NCBI GenBank assembly: GCA_023386885.1
Contig: JAEWIX010000069.1
Coordinates: 1 to 41,663, forward strand
From: Pseudomonadota bacterium
Lineage (GTDB): Bacteria > Pseudomonadota > Alphaproteobacteria > Rhizobiales > Xanthobacteraceae
Reading direction: 5' to 3'
DNA: 41,663 nt
Shown here: in pieces, positions 24,169 through 31,672 of the stretch
Position numbering within the stretch: position 1 is the first letter of the stretch
Layout of the letters: each line of letters starts with the position of its first letter
Position numbers and translations under genes: made by a program
Notes under the pieces: generated by a model
Told to the model about the DNA's origin: nothing
What the model saw: only the letters and a program-made list of their open reading frames with translations
Database searches by the model: none

Positions 24169-25167
24169 TCACACCGTCAACACAATTTTGCCAACATGTT
24201 GGCTGGTTTCCATCCGTCGATGCGCGTCGGCCGCGCCGCTCAGCGGAAACGTGCTGTCGATCAAGGGTTTCACCTTGCCGGCGCGGATCAGCGGCATCAC
24301 GTTCGCCTCGATGGCGCTGACCATCGCGGCTTTGTCGGCAAGACTGCGCGGCCGCAGCGTCGATCCGGTGTGGACAAGCCGCTTGGTCATCAACTTGGCG
24401 AAGTTCACGGTCGCCTTGGGTCCGCCGAGGAACGCGATCTGGACGATGCGCCCGTCCATGGCGGCTGCGTCGTAATTCTTCTCGATGTAATCGCCGCCGA
24501 CCATGTCTATGATCAGGTTCGGCCCATTACCGCCGGTGAGGTCGCGGCTGACGGCCACGAAATCCTGCGTCTTGTAGTTGATGGCGTGGTCCGCGCCGAG
24601 CTTGAGACAGGCATCGGCCTTGTCCTGCGAGCCGACAGTGACGATGACCTTGGCGCCGAACGCTTTCGCCAGTTGGATCGCCATGGTGCCGATGCCGGAC
24701 GAGCCGCCGTGGATCAGCATGGTTTCGCCGGCCTGCAATTTCCCGCGCTCGAACACATTGTGCCACACCGTCATCAGGGTTTCCGGCGTGGCGCCGGCCT
24801 CGATAATCGATAGCGCATCGGGAACCGAAATGGCCTGCGCGTCCGGCGCGATGCAATATTCGGCATAGCCGCCGCCCGCCACCAGCGACATTACCTTGTC
24901 GCCGATCTTGTGCCGCGTGGTACCGGGGCCGACCGCGACCACTTCACCGGCGATCTCGAGGCCGGGCAGGTCGCTCGCGCCGGGCGGCGGCGGATAACTG
25001 CCGGAGCGCTGCGCCACGTCGGGCCGATTGACGCCGGCGGCGGCGACCTTGACCAGCAGTTCGCCTGCGCCGGGCGCGGGGACTGGACGGGTTTCCGGCA
25101 GCAGCACTTCCGGGCCGCCCGGCTTGCTGATGCCGATGACGGTCATTTGCGCGGGCAGCTTTTCCAT
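24169..25167 (-). CDS. NAD(P)H:quinone oxidoreductase (zinc-free MDR, PIG3-like)
   Basis: 332 residues from ATG 25167 with GAGG nine bases upstream. The GroES-like N-terminal half includes VAAAGVNRPDVAQRSGSYPPPPGASDLPGLEIAGEV. The Rossmann half includes MLIHGGSSGIGTMAIQLAKAFGAKVIVTVGS. Zinc ligands of true alcohol dehydrogenases are missing, as in the quinone oxidoreductase / TP53I3 branch. It likely reduces quinones with NADPH in the cytoplasm. It is a single gene. Confidence 0.92.
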   Translation of the reverse strand: MEKLPAQMTVIGISKPGGPEVLLPETRPVPAPGAGELLVKVAAAGVNRPDVAQRSGSYPPPPGASDLPGLEIAGEVVAVGPGTTRHKIGDKVMSLVAGGGYAEYCIAPDAQAISVPDALSIIEAGATPETLMTVWHNVFERGKLQAGETMLIHGGSSGIGTMAIQLAKAFGAKVIVTVGSQDKADACLKLGADHAINYKTQDFVAVSRDLTGGNGPNLIIDMVGGDYIEKNYDAAAMDGRIVQIAFLGGPKATVNFAKLMTKRLVHTGSTLRPRSLADKAAMVSAIEANVMPLIRAGKVKPLIDSTFPLSGAADAHRRMETSQHVGKIVLTV

Positions 25168-25284
25168 GAGATTTGTCCTCGTCGGGTGATGAAGGTCCGG
25201 TTCCGCTTATAGCGTTTTCGCGCGATGGGGATACCGCTTCGCGCAAAGAAAACGCGGCAAGCCGGATCGAACGAGGAGGAAGCG

Positions 25285-25476
25285 ATGGCGAGCGAGGACG
25301 ACGACAAGCCGCGCAAGAAGGTCAGTCACGAGATCGGGCAGGATCTCTCGCTGTTGTCGGTCGATGAACTCGGCGAGCGCATCGCGTTGCTTGAGGCCGA
25401 GATCGAGCGGCTGACGCAGGCGATGGCGAAGAAGCGCGCCTCGAAGGACGCCGCCAACAGTTTCTTCAAATCATAG
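25285..25476 (+). CDS. DUF1192 small protein
   Basis: 63 residues from ATG 25285, with GAGGAGGAA directly upstream; a longer frame to 25225 is rejected. Residues 28-52 form a short coiled coil (LSVDELGERIALLEAEIERLTQAMAKKRASKDAANSFF), the DUF1192 hallmark. The function is unknown; the family is restricted largely to Alphaproteobacteria and is often near rcdA, as here. Confidence 0.88.
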   Translation: MASEDDDKPRKKVSHEIGQDLSLLSVDELGERIALLEAEIERLTQAMAKKRASKDAANSFFKS

Positions 25477-25572
25477 GTCATTGACCCATTGCGGGACACC
25501 GTGCGCGGCGCGGGCGAATCCGGCGTCGTTCAATGGCCGACATGGCAAACGAACCCTAAACAAATTGATTCA

Positions 25573-25601
25573 TTTACGATCGGTTAAGGCTTCTGGATTA
25601 T
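25573..25601 (+). promoter_or_regulatory. CtrA-like box and promoter of the sRNA
   Basis: TTTA (25573-25576), 7 bases, TTAA (25584-25587) is one mismatch from the CtrA box TTAA-N7-TTAA. The same region can be read as -35 TTTACG (25573-25578), 17-base spacer, -10 GATTAT (25596-25601). An overlap of CtrA box and -35 is the usual layout for CtrA-controlled promoters. Assignment is by eye. Confidence 0.4.
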
Positions 25602-25604
25602 GAG

Positions 25605-25706
25605 TGGGATTGTCCTCGTTTGGACACCGAGTGGCTCCTGTCCACTCTGTTTGACGCCTCCCTGTTAAACCACTTCAAGCCGCCGGTCTTCGGCGGCTTT
25701 TTTTTG
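25605..25706 (+). ncRNA. Probable trans-acting sRNA with anti-Shine-Dalgarno loops
   Basis: No protein frame fits here. Four successive stem-loops are visible. (a) TGTCC 25611-25615 with GGACA 25622-25626. (b) GAGTGG 25629-25634 with CCACTC 25642-25647, loop CTCCTGT. (c) GTTTGAC 25649-25655 with GTTAAAC 25664-25670, loop GCCTCCCT. (d) A strong terminator, 25677-25706. Loops (b) and (c) show CUCCU and CCUCCCU, complementary to ribosome-binding sites. This is the layout of the rhizobial alpha-r14 sRNA family (stem-loops with CCUCC in the loops), which repress translation of many mRNAs. Family membership is inferred. The 5' end near 25605 is set by the promoter guess. It could instead be the 3' UTR of the DUF1192 mRNA. 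Confidence 0.6.
25677..25706 (+). terminator. Rho-independent terminator of the sRNA
   Basis: AAGCCGCCG (25677-25685), loop GTCTT, CGGCGGCTT (25691-25699), then a T-run to 25706. It is strong, plus-strand, and not preceded by a coding frame within 200 bases. Confidence 0.92.
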
Positions 25707-25981
25707 TGTCAAACGCTGCAAGAAACGCGGCAAGTTCCAGTTCGCCCGGTTGGAAACCATATTTCCCGATTGCTTGCGCAGTGGCTGGACTCCCGTCCCG
25801 TCGGGAGTAATGATTTGTTCACTATAAGCCGACCGCGCGTTGGATCATTCGGTGAGACACCGGTGAAGTGACAGAACGAATCGCCACTGCACGCTAAGCA
25901 GCGGGTGTGGCGAATGGCCTGACATCTCAACGGCAGCGGAGCGGTACGATGAGCGTAATCAGTAGCGTGAGGCGTTAAGCG
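25707..25981 (+). other. Non-coding leader of rcdA with several hairpins
   Basis: No gene is seen. Three inverted repeats: ACTCCCG 25789-25795 with CGGGAGT 25802-25808; CGGTG 25850-25854 with CACCG 25858-25862; TCGCCAC 25881-25887 with GTGGCGA 25907-25913. They may fold in the 5' UTR of rcdA. No known riboswitch is recognised. The rest of the 25477-25981 gap holds the sRNA and its promoter. Confidence 0.4.
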
Positions 25982-26506
25982 ATGTCGGATCGTTCCCAAA
26001 GCGAAGCGGGTCTCGTCCAGTTCAGCGAGCGACTGACCAATTCGGCGGCGTTCGGCACGCTGTTTCGCGAGGGCATGGACCTGGTGGAAGAAACTGCCGC
26101 CTATCTCGACGGTCCCGGTCGCCTTGAAGCCAAGGCGCTCGATCGTCCGGTCGGTTTGACCTACGCCACCGAAAGCATGCGCCTGACGACGCGGTTGATG
26201 CAGCTTGCCTCCTGGCTGCTGCTGCATCGCGCCGTGAAAGAGGGCGAGATGTCGCTGACGCAGGCCAACCGCGAAAAGACCAAGGTGAAGCTTACCGCGG
26301 CAGAGCCCGGCGCGGACGACATGCTGGTCAAGCTGCCGCAGCAGTTGCAGGATCTGATCGCGCGCTCGGTGACGTTGCAGGGCAAGGTGCGCCGCCTCGA
26401 TGCCAGCATTCATTCGCCGCTGACGGAGCGCCCCACGACCATTGGCAATCCCCTGGCGCCGCAACTCAACCGGCTGCGCGCGGCCTTCGAACGCCAGACC
26501 GGCTGA
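25982..26506 (+). CDS. rcdA: RcdA-type CtrA-proteolysis adaptor (DUF1465)
   Basis: 174 residues from ATG 25982. It belongs to DUF1465, the family of Caulobacter RcdA, which is of almost the same length. In Caulobacter RcdA links the primed ClpXP-CpdR complex to cargo and, with PopA and c-di-GMP, brings CtrA to the protease at the start of S phase. Helical stretches typical of the family: FSERLTNSAAFGTLFREGMDLVEETAAYLDGPGR (14-47), LTYATESMRLTTRLMQLASWLLLHRAVKEGEM, and LPQQLQDLIARSVTLQGKVRRLD. Equivalent function here is inferred. It has a long leader and ends at a shared terminator. Confidence 0.9.
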   Translation: MSDRSQSEAGLVQFSERLTNSAAFGTLFREGMDLVEETAAYLDGPGRLEAKALDRPVGLTYATESMRLTTRLMQLASWLLLHRAVKEGEMSLTQANREKTKVKLTAAEPGADDMLVKLPQQLQDLIARSVTLQGKVRRLDASIHSPLTERPTTIGNPLAPQLNRLRAAFERQTG

Positions 26507-26538
26507 GCGCACTCCGCTCCACCCGACAAATCCCATGC

Positions 26539-26570
26539 AAAAAGGCCCCGGCGCGAACCGGGGCCTTTTT
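26539..26570. terminator. Bidirectional rho-independent terminator
   Basis: Perfect 13-bp stem: 26539-26551 pairs with 26558-26570, loop CGCGAA, ending in A-run and T-run on opposite sides. It serves rcdA (plus) and rpmE (minus). Confidence 0.92.
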
Positions 26571-26619
26571 ATATGTCATGGGTGCCAGCCCCGCGTCAGC
26601 GGGTGGCGAGGCGAACGCC

Positions 26620-26847
26620 TCAGTCCTTCTTGAGGAAGCCCGAGAATTTCTTCTGGAAGCGCGAAACGCGGCCGCCGCGGTCGAGCAGCTGCTGGGTGCC
26701 GCCGGTCCAGGCCGGGTGCGACTTCGGGTCGATATCGAGGTTCAGCTTGTCGCCTTCCTTGCCCCAGGTGGAGCGCGTCTGGTATTCGGTCCCGTCGGTC
26801 ATAACGACCGTAATGTTATGATAATCCGGGTGAATTTCGGCTTTCAT
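26620..26847 (-). CDS. rpmE: 50S ribosomal protein L31
   Basis: 75 residues from ATG 26847. The opening KAEIHPDYHNITVVMTDGTEY, then STWGKEGDKLNLDIDPKSHPAWTGGTQQLLDRGGRVSRFQKKF is the canonical L31 sequence. The CxxC zinc-binding cysteines of L31 type A are absent, so it is the zinc-independent form, usual for many Rhizobiales. It is a single-gene unit ending at the 26539-26570 terminator; the ABC exporter diverges from it. Confidence 0.97.
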   Translation of the reverse strand: MKAEIHPDYHNITVVMTDGTEYQTRSTWGKEGDKLNLDIDPKSHPAWTGGTQQLLDRGGRVSRFQKKFSGFLKKD

Positions 26848-27023
26848 GGCATACCTCTGGCGCGCCCGGCGCCTTCATTGCGATTGATCAAAGTACGGGA
26901 TTTGCGGCGCTCTATAACGCAGACGGGGTGCTGAGACAAGCGCCCGGACGGATTTGCCAGCAGACCCGGCTCGGCCTATCTGGAGCTGTTATAAAGGCGT
27001 GTGGCTGGGGACTGCGAGGCGAG

Positions 27024-28913
27024 ATGAGCCCGGTATTGCGGCGGAACGATCAAGGGCCGGGGACTGTGGCGGCGCTGCCGCTCGACTCGACGCCGGCGGA
27101 AACGGTCGCCGAGGCCGACTTCGTGGAACAACACGTTCAGGCCGACGCGCAAGCGCCGGCCGACGATCGACGCAAGGGACTGCGTCCCCTGTTGGCGCTG
27201 GCGCCATATGTCGCGCGTTATCGCGGCCGCGCTTTCCTTGCGCTGGTGGCGCTGGTGGTCGCGGCCCTGACGACGCTGGTGGTGCCGATCGCGGTGCGCC
27301 GCATGATCGACTTCGGCTTCAGTCCCGAAGGCATCGCGATGATCAACAGTTACTTCAGCGTGATGCTCGCGGTGGTCGCGGTGCTGGCCGGCGCCAGCGC
27401 GCTGCGCTTCTATCTGGTGACGACATTGGGCGACCGCATCGTCGCCGATCTGCGCGGCGATGTGTTCGCGCATCTCACTTCGCTGTCGCCGCGCTTTTTC
27501 GATTCCGCGCGCAGCGGCGAACTGATCTCGCGGCTCACCGCCGACACCACGCAGATCAAATCGGCCGTTGGCTCGTCGGTGTCGATCGCGTTGCGCAACT
27601 TCGTGCTGTTCGTCGGCGCGGCGTCGATGATGGTTGTCACCAGTCCCCGTCTGTCGGGTTTCGTGCTGGCGGCGATTCCGCTGATCGTGCTGCCGCTGGT
27701 GGCGTTCGGCCGCTGGGTGCGGCGGCTGTCGCGCAACGCGCAGGACACGCTGGCGGAGGCCACGGCCTATGCGTCGGAACTGGTGAACGCGATCCGCACC
27801 GTGCAGGCCTTCACCAACGAGCGGCTGGCATCGACGCGGTTCAGCGGTGAGGTCGAAACCGCATATGAGGCGGCGCGGCGCTCGACGCAGGCGCGCGCGA
27901 CGCTGACCGCCATCGTCATCTTCATCGTGTTCGCCAGCGTGGTGATGATCCTGTGGATCGGCTCGCACGACGTGCTGGTGGGCGAGATGACCGCCGGCCG
28001 GCTCGGCCAGTTCGTGCTCTATGCCGCGTTCGCGGCGGCGGGCCTCGGTCAGCTCAGCGAGGTGTGGGGCGAAGTGTCGTCGGCATCCGGCGCGGCCGAG
28101 CGGTTGTTCGAGATCCTCAACGTCAAGCCGGCCATCGTCGCGCCGAAGGTGGCGCGGCTGTTGCCGGAGCCTGCGCGCGGCGACGTCGCGTTCGACAACG
28201 TACGCTTCGCCTATCCGACGCGGCCGCAGGCCAATGTCGTCGACGGCATTTCGTTGTCGGTGCGCGCCGGCGAGAAGGTCGCCATCGTCGGTCCGTCCGG
28301 TGCCGGCAAGAGCACGCTGTTTCATCTGCTGTTGCGGTTCTACGATCCGGCGTCCGGCGAGATTTCGTACGACGGCGTACCGATCAAAACGGTGTCGCCG
28401 CAAGCGGTGCGGCAGCGCATCGCGCTGGTGCCGCAGGAGTCCGTGGTGTTCGCGGCGAGCGCGCGCGACAACATCCGCTTCGGCCGTCTCGATGCCAGCG
28501 ACGCCGAGGTCGAGCGCGCCGCCGACCTCGCCCACGCCAGCGAATTCATCAGACGGCTGCCGAACGGTTTCGACACGCCGCTCGGCGAACGCGGGGTGAC
28601 GCTGTCCGGCGGCCAGCGCCAGCGCATTGCGATCGCGCGCGCGATCCTGCGCGATGCGCCGCTGCTGTTGTTGGACGAAGCGACGTCGTCGCTCGATGCC
28701 GAATCCGAGACGCTGGTGCAGACCGCGCTGGAAGAACTGATGCGCCATCGCACCACGCTGGTGATCGCGCATCGTCTGGCGACAGTCTTGTCATGCGACC
28801 GCATTCTGGTGATGGATCAGGGCCGCATCGTCGAGCAGGGCACGCATGTGTCGCTGGTTGCGGCGAACGGACTGTATGCGCGACTGGCGCGATTGCAGTT
28901 CGAAGGGGCGTAA
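27024..28913 (+). CDS. ABC exporter, fused permease and ATPase (MsbA-like)
   Basis: 629 residues from ATG 27024 with GAGG upstream; the frame runs open to 26928 but without a start signal. An acidic N-terminal tail (1-50) precedes about six membrane helices (from PYVARYRGRAFLALVALVVAALTTLVVPIAVRRMIDFGF to about 350). The nucleotide-binding domain has Walker A GPSGAGKST, Q-loop VPQESVVF, signature LSGGQRQRIAIARAI, Walker B LLLLDEATSSLD and H-loop IAHRLATV. This is a homodimeric type-I exporter of lipids, drugs or peptides; the substrate cannot be told. Orthologues beside rpmE are usual in this group. Confidence 0.93.
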   Translation: MSPVLRRNDQGPGTVAALPLDSTPAETVAEADFVEQHVQADAQAPADDRRKGLRPLLALAPYVARYRGRAFLALVALVVAALTTLVVPIAVRRMIDFGFSPEGIAMINSYFSVMLAVVAVLAGASALRFYLVTTLGDRIVADLRGDVFAHLTSLSPRFFDSARSGELISRLTADTTQIKSAVGSSVSIALRNFVLFVGAASMMVVTSPRLSGFVLAAIPLIVLPLVAFGRWVRRLSRNAQDTLAEATAYASELVNAIRTVQAFTNERLASTRFSGEVETAYEAARRSTQARATLTAIVIFIVFASVVMILWIGSHDVLVGEMTAGRLGQFVLYAAFAAAGLGQLSEVWGEVSSASGAAERLFEILNVKPAIVAPKVARLLPEPARGDVAFDNVRFAYPTRPQANVVDGISLSVRAGEKVAIVGPSGAGKSTLFHLLLRFYDPASGEISYDGVPIKTVSPQAVRQRIALVPQESVVFAASARDNIRFGRLDASDAEVERAADLAHASEFIRRLPNGFDTPLGERGVTLSGGQRQRIAIARAILRDAPLLLLDEATSSLDAESETLVQTALEELMRHRTTLVIAHRLATVLSCDRILVMDQGRIVEQGTHVSLVAANGLYARLARLQFEGA

Positions 28914-28951
28914 TCGCTTTTCGGCTATCTCTTCCCGGAAGTGGGGGAAGA

Positions 28952-29398
28952 TCACGGCTTCCATTCCATCCGCAGCACGGCACGTCCCGACGTCGGATTC
29001 ACGTCCTCGCCGGCGTGGGCAAAGCCGTTACGCGCGTAGAAGCGGATGGCGCGGGCGTTGTCCTTGTTCACCAATAGCGTCACGCCGTCCGGTGACAGCC
29101 GCTTGGCTTCGTCCACCAGCGCGGTGGCAAGTGGCGAGCCCCACTGCTCGGGCGCGACCACAAGCTGATCCAGATAGCCCTTTGCGTCGATGGTGACGAA
29201 GCCTCGCAGCGTGTTGTCCGCTTCGGCGATGACAATCTGTGCGGCGGGGATGAGTTCGTTGCGCCAGCGTTCGCGCCACCACTGAACGCGCGCGGCGAAG
29301 TCGATCGACGGATAGGCCAGTTGCCACGTCCGCTGCCACAGCGCGATGGCAGCCTCCTCGTCGCTTGCGCGATAGGGGCGCAGTTGGAAATCGCCCAT
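28952..29398 (-). CDS. GNAT family N-acetyltransferase
   Basis: 148 residues from ATG 29398. A single GNAT fold: LRPYRASDEEAAIALWQRTW (N-terminal strand and helix), IVIAEADNTLRGFVTIDAKGYLDQLVVAPEQWGSPLATALVDEAKRL (the acetyl-CoA-binding motif A is somewhat altered: QWGSPLATAL where Q/RxxGxG/A is usual), and VNKDNARAIRFYARNGFAHAGE (motif B). The substrate is unknown. It begins 6 bases after the end of the OmpA/MotB-like gene on the same strand and may be its operon partner. Confidence 0.9.
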   Translation of the reverse strand: MGDFQLRPYRASDEEAAIALWQRTWQLAYPSIDFAARVQWWRERWRNELIPAAQIVIAEADNTLRGFVTIDAKGYLDQLVVAPEQWGSPLATALVDEAKRLSPDGVTLLVNKDNARAIRFYARNGFAHAGEDVNPTSGRAVLRMEWKP

Positions 29399-29404
29399 CT
29401 GCCG

Positions 29405-30430
29405 TTACCGCTCCGTCAGCTTCAATTCGATGCGGCGGTTGCGCTTGTAGGCCTCTTCCGTGGTGCCGGTGTCGAGCGGCTGGAATTCACCGAAGCCCGC
29501 CGCGACGAGGCGCTGCGGCGGCACGCCGAGCGACGCCAGATATTGCACCACCGAGATCGCGCGCGCCGCCGACAGTTCCCAGTTCGACTTGAACTGCGGG
29601 CTATTGATCGGCCGCACGTCGGTGTGGCCGTCGACGCGCAGCACCCAGGCGATCTCGCTGGGGATTTTCTTGTCGAGGTCCTTCAGCGCGTCGGCGAGCT
29701 TGTCGAGTTCGGCCTTGCCTTCCGGCAGCAGCACCGCCTGTCCGGTATCGAAGAACACTTCGGACTGGAACACGAAACGGTCGCCGACCACGCGGATGTC
29801 GGGCCGGTTGCCGAGAATGGCGCGCAGCCGTCCGAAGAATTCCGAACGATAGCGCGACAGTTCCTGCACCCGCTGCGCCAGCGCCACATTGAGCCGCTGG
29901 CCGAGATCGGTGATACGGGTCTGCGATTCCTTGTCGCGCTTCTCCGACGCATCGAGGGCTGCTTCCAGCGCCGCGAGTTGCCGCCGCAGCGCGCTGATCT
30001 GCTGGTTCAGCACTTCGACCTGCGCCAGCGCGCGCGCCGACAGTTGCTTCTCGGAATCGAGCGCCTTGTTCAATTCGTTGGCGCGGCCGGCCGCGTCGTT
30101 GCCTGCGCCTGCGAGCCCCTCGTAAAGGCCCTTGGCGCGGTCGCGTTCCGCTTCCGCGGTGGCTAGGCCCGCGCGGGTCTGCGCGAGCTGATCGGTGAGA
30201 TCGAGATGCGCGACCTTTTCCAGCGACAGCAGTTCGTTGAGCTGCGCGATCTTGGCGTTGAGCAGTTCCAGCGCCTTGTCCTTGCCGGAAACTTCCTGCG
30301 ACAGATAGAACTGCACGACGAGAAACACCGACAGCAGGAACACGATGGCGAGCACCAGCGTCGATAGCGCGTCGACGAAGCCCGGCCAGTAGTTGAAGCC
30401 GGAATCGGTGCGGCGGCGGATCAGCGCCAT
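29405..30430 (-). CDS. OmpA/MotB-type peptidoglycan-binding protein
   Basis: 341 residues from ATG 30430, overlapping the upstream stop by one base (TGATG). One N-terminal membrane helix (residues 19-41) opens with Asp20 in FVDALSTLVLAIVFLL, matching the position of the proton-carrying Asp of MotB. A long coiled coil (about 45-170: KALELLNAKIAQLNELLSLEKV ... ISALRRQLAALEAALDASEKRD) follows, then an OmpA/MotB domain (200-340) with FFDTGQAVLLPEGKAEL, LRVDGHTDVRPI, NWELSAARAISVVQYL and NRRIELKL. It should be the periplasmic peptidoglycan-grip part of an ion-driven stator with the gene before it. Confidence 0.92.
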   Translation of the reverse strand: MALIRRRTDSGFNYWPGFVDALSTLVLAIVFLLSVFLVVQFYLSQEVSGKDKALELLNAKIAQLNELLSLEKVAHLDLTDQLAQTRAGLATAEAERDRAKGLYEGLAGAGNDAAGRANELNKALDSEKQLSARALAQVEVLNQQISALRRQLAALEAALDASEKRDKESQTRITDLGQRLNVALAQRVQELSRYRSEFFGRLRAILGNRPDIRVVGDRFVFQSEVFFDTGQAVLLPEGKAELDKLADALKDLDKKIPSEIAWVLRVDGHTDVRPINSPQFKSNWELSAARAISVVQYLASLGVPPQRLVAAGFGEFQPLDTGTTEEAYKRNRRIELKLTER

Positions 30431-31449
30431 CACAGATCTCCGCTCAGATGCCTTTCGGGTTGCGCCGCAATCCGCTCCAGCAGTTTCTTGATCTCACGGT
30501 TCTGCTCGCCCTGGCCGTCGGCCCATTCGCGGATCATCTGCTGTTCGCCGCGCATGTGCTGCACCAGTCCCTGAATGGCATCGGCGAGGTTGGCCATCGC
30601 CGCGGTGGTGCCGCGTCCCGCGCCCATCTCCTCGACGGTCGACCGCAGCCGCTCGACCGCGGCCTGCATCTCGTTGCCGCCGGTCGGCGCGTGGCCGGTC
30701 TCGCCGGTAAATTCCCGCACGGTGGAGGCCAGCCAGTCTTCGAGGTCGGTATAGAAGCGATTCTGCGCCTGACTGGATTGCAGGTCGAGAAAGCCGAGGA
30801 TCAACGAGCCGGCGAGACCGAACAGCGACGACGAGAACGAAATGCCCATGCCGCCCAGCGGCGCGGCGAGCCCTTCCTTGAGCGTATCGAACATCGATCC
30901 GGAATCGCCGCCGACCTTCAAGCCGTCGATGATGTGGCTCACCGAGCCGACGGTTTCGATCAGGCCCCAGAAGGTGCCGAGCAGACCGAGGAACACCAGA
31001 AGGCCGGTCATGTAGCGCGAGATATCGCGCGCCTCGTCGAGACGCGTCGCGATCGAGTCGAGCAGGTGGCGCATGGTCTGCTGCGAGATCGACATTCGCC
31101 CGGTGCGTTCGCGGCCGAGGATGGCGGCCATCGGCGCCAGCAGCACCGGCCGGCGGTCGAGCGCGAGGCCTGGATCGGCGATGCGGAAGCTGTTGACCCA
31201 CGCGACTTCCGGATAAAGCCGGATCACCTGCCGGAACGACAGGATGGTGCCGATCAGCAGCACCGCGAGGATGAGGGCGTTGAGGCCGGGATTGGCCATG
31301 AACGCCGTCATGATCTGCTTGTACAGCACCACCGCGACCAGCGCGCACAGCACCAGGAACACCAGCATGCGCACCAGAAAGATGCGCGGCGACGACAGCT
31401 TGGTCAGTTCGAGTTCGAGGGAGCTGCGGGATGCGGAGCCTTGCGCCAT
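30430..31449 (-). CDS. MotA/TolQ/ExbB-type proton channel protein
   Basis: 339 residues from ATG 31449; a longer frame to 31521 is not supported by a start signal. Two membrane segments near 25-65 (IFLVRMLVFLVLCALVAVVLYKQIM and ALILAVLLIGTILSFRQVIRLY), then a cytoplasmic loop with LAPMAAILGRERTGRMS, and a second pair in MTGLLVFLGLLGTFWGLIETV ... GMGISFSSSLFGLAGSLILGFLDLQ, the ExbB/MotA core. The last 60 residues are a charged tail. Coupled translationally to the OmpA/MotB-like gene. No TonB, TolR, flagellar or chemotaxis gene is near, so the pair is an orphan stator, perhaps acting in envelope integrity. Confidence 0.9.
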   Translation of the reverse strand: MAQGSASRSSLELELTKLSSPRIFLVRMLVFLVLCALVAVVLYKQIMTAFMANPGLNALILAVLLIGTILSFRQVIRLYPEVAWVNSFRIADPGLALDRRPVLLAPMAAILGRERTGRMSISQQTMRHLLDSIATRLDEARDISRYMTGLLVFLGLLGTFWGLIETVGSVSHIIDGLKVGGDSGSMFDTLKEGLAAPLGGMGISFSSSLFGLAGSLILGFLDLQSSQAQNRFYTDLEDWLASTVREFTGETGHAPTGGNEMQAAVERLRSTVEEMGAGRGTTAAMANLADAIQGLVQHMRGEQQMIREWADGQGEQNREIKKLLERIAAQPERHLSGDL

Positions 31450-31630
31450 GGTGCTTTCATCAGGTTCGAGAAACGCATTCGTCGGTCGCAATATGGCACA
31501 GCGAGCGCGTGAGGGAAGCACGTCGGATCGCTAAACCACCGATCAGGGGGTGCGAGCCTGCCACACGCGCGAAAATCCGCCCGCGCGCTCCACACGGAAG
31601 CGCACCATCATGACAAAGGCTTGAACCAAA

Positions 31631-31666
31631 GCTCGAATTCGGGCTCGAATTCGGGCTCGAATTTGC
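31631..31666. repeat. Tandem 12-base repeat, three units
   Basis: GCTCGAATTCGG occurs at 31631-31642 and 31643-31654, and a third unit with two changes (GCTCGAATTTGC) at 31655-31666. It lies just past the stop of the glutamine amidotransferase gene. Confidence 0.9.
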
Positions 31667-31672
31667 GCCGAT

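Noticed and set aside
26976..28772. 598-codon minus-strand frame opposite the ABC exporter
   Set aside because: Same reason: Arg/His/Gln-rich shadow of a well-recognised transporter.
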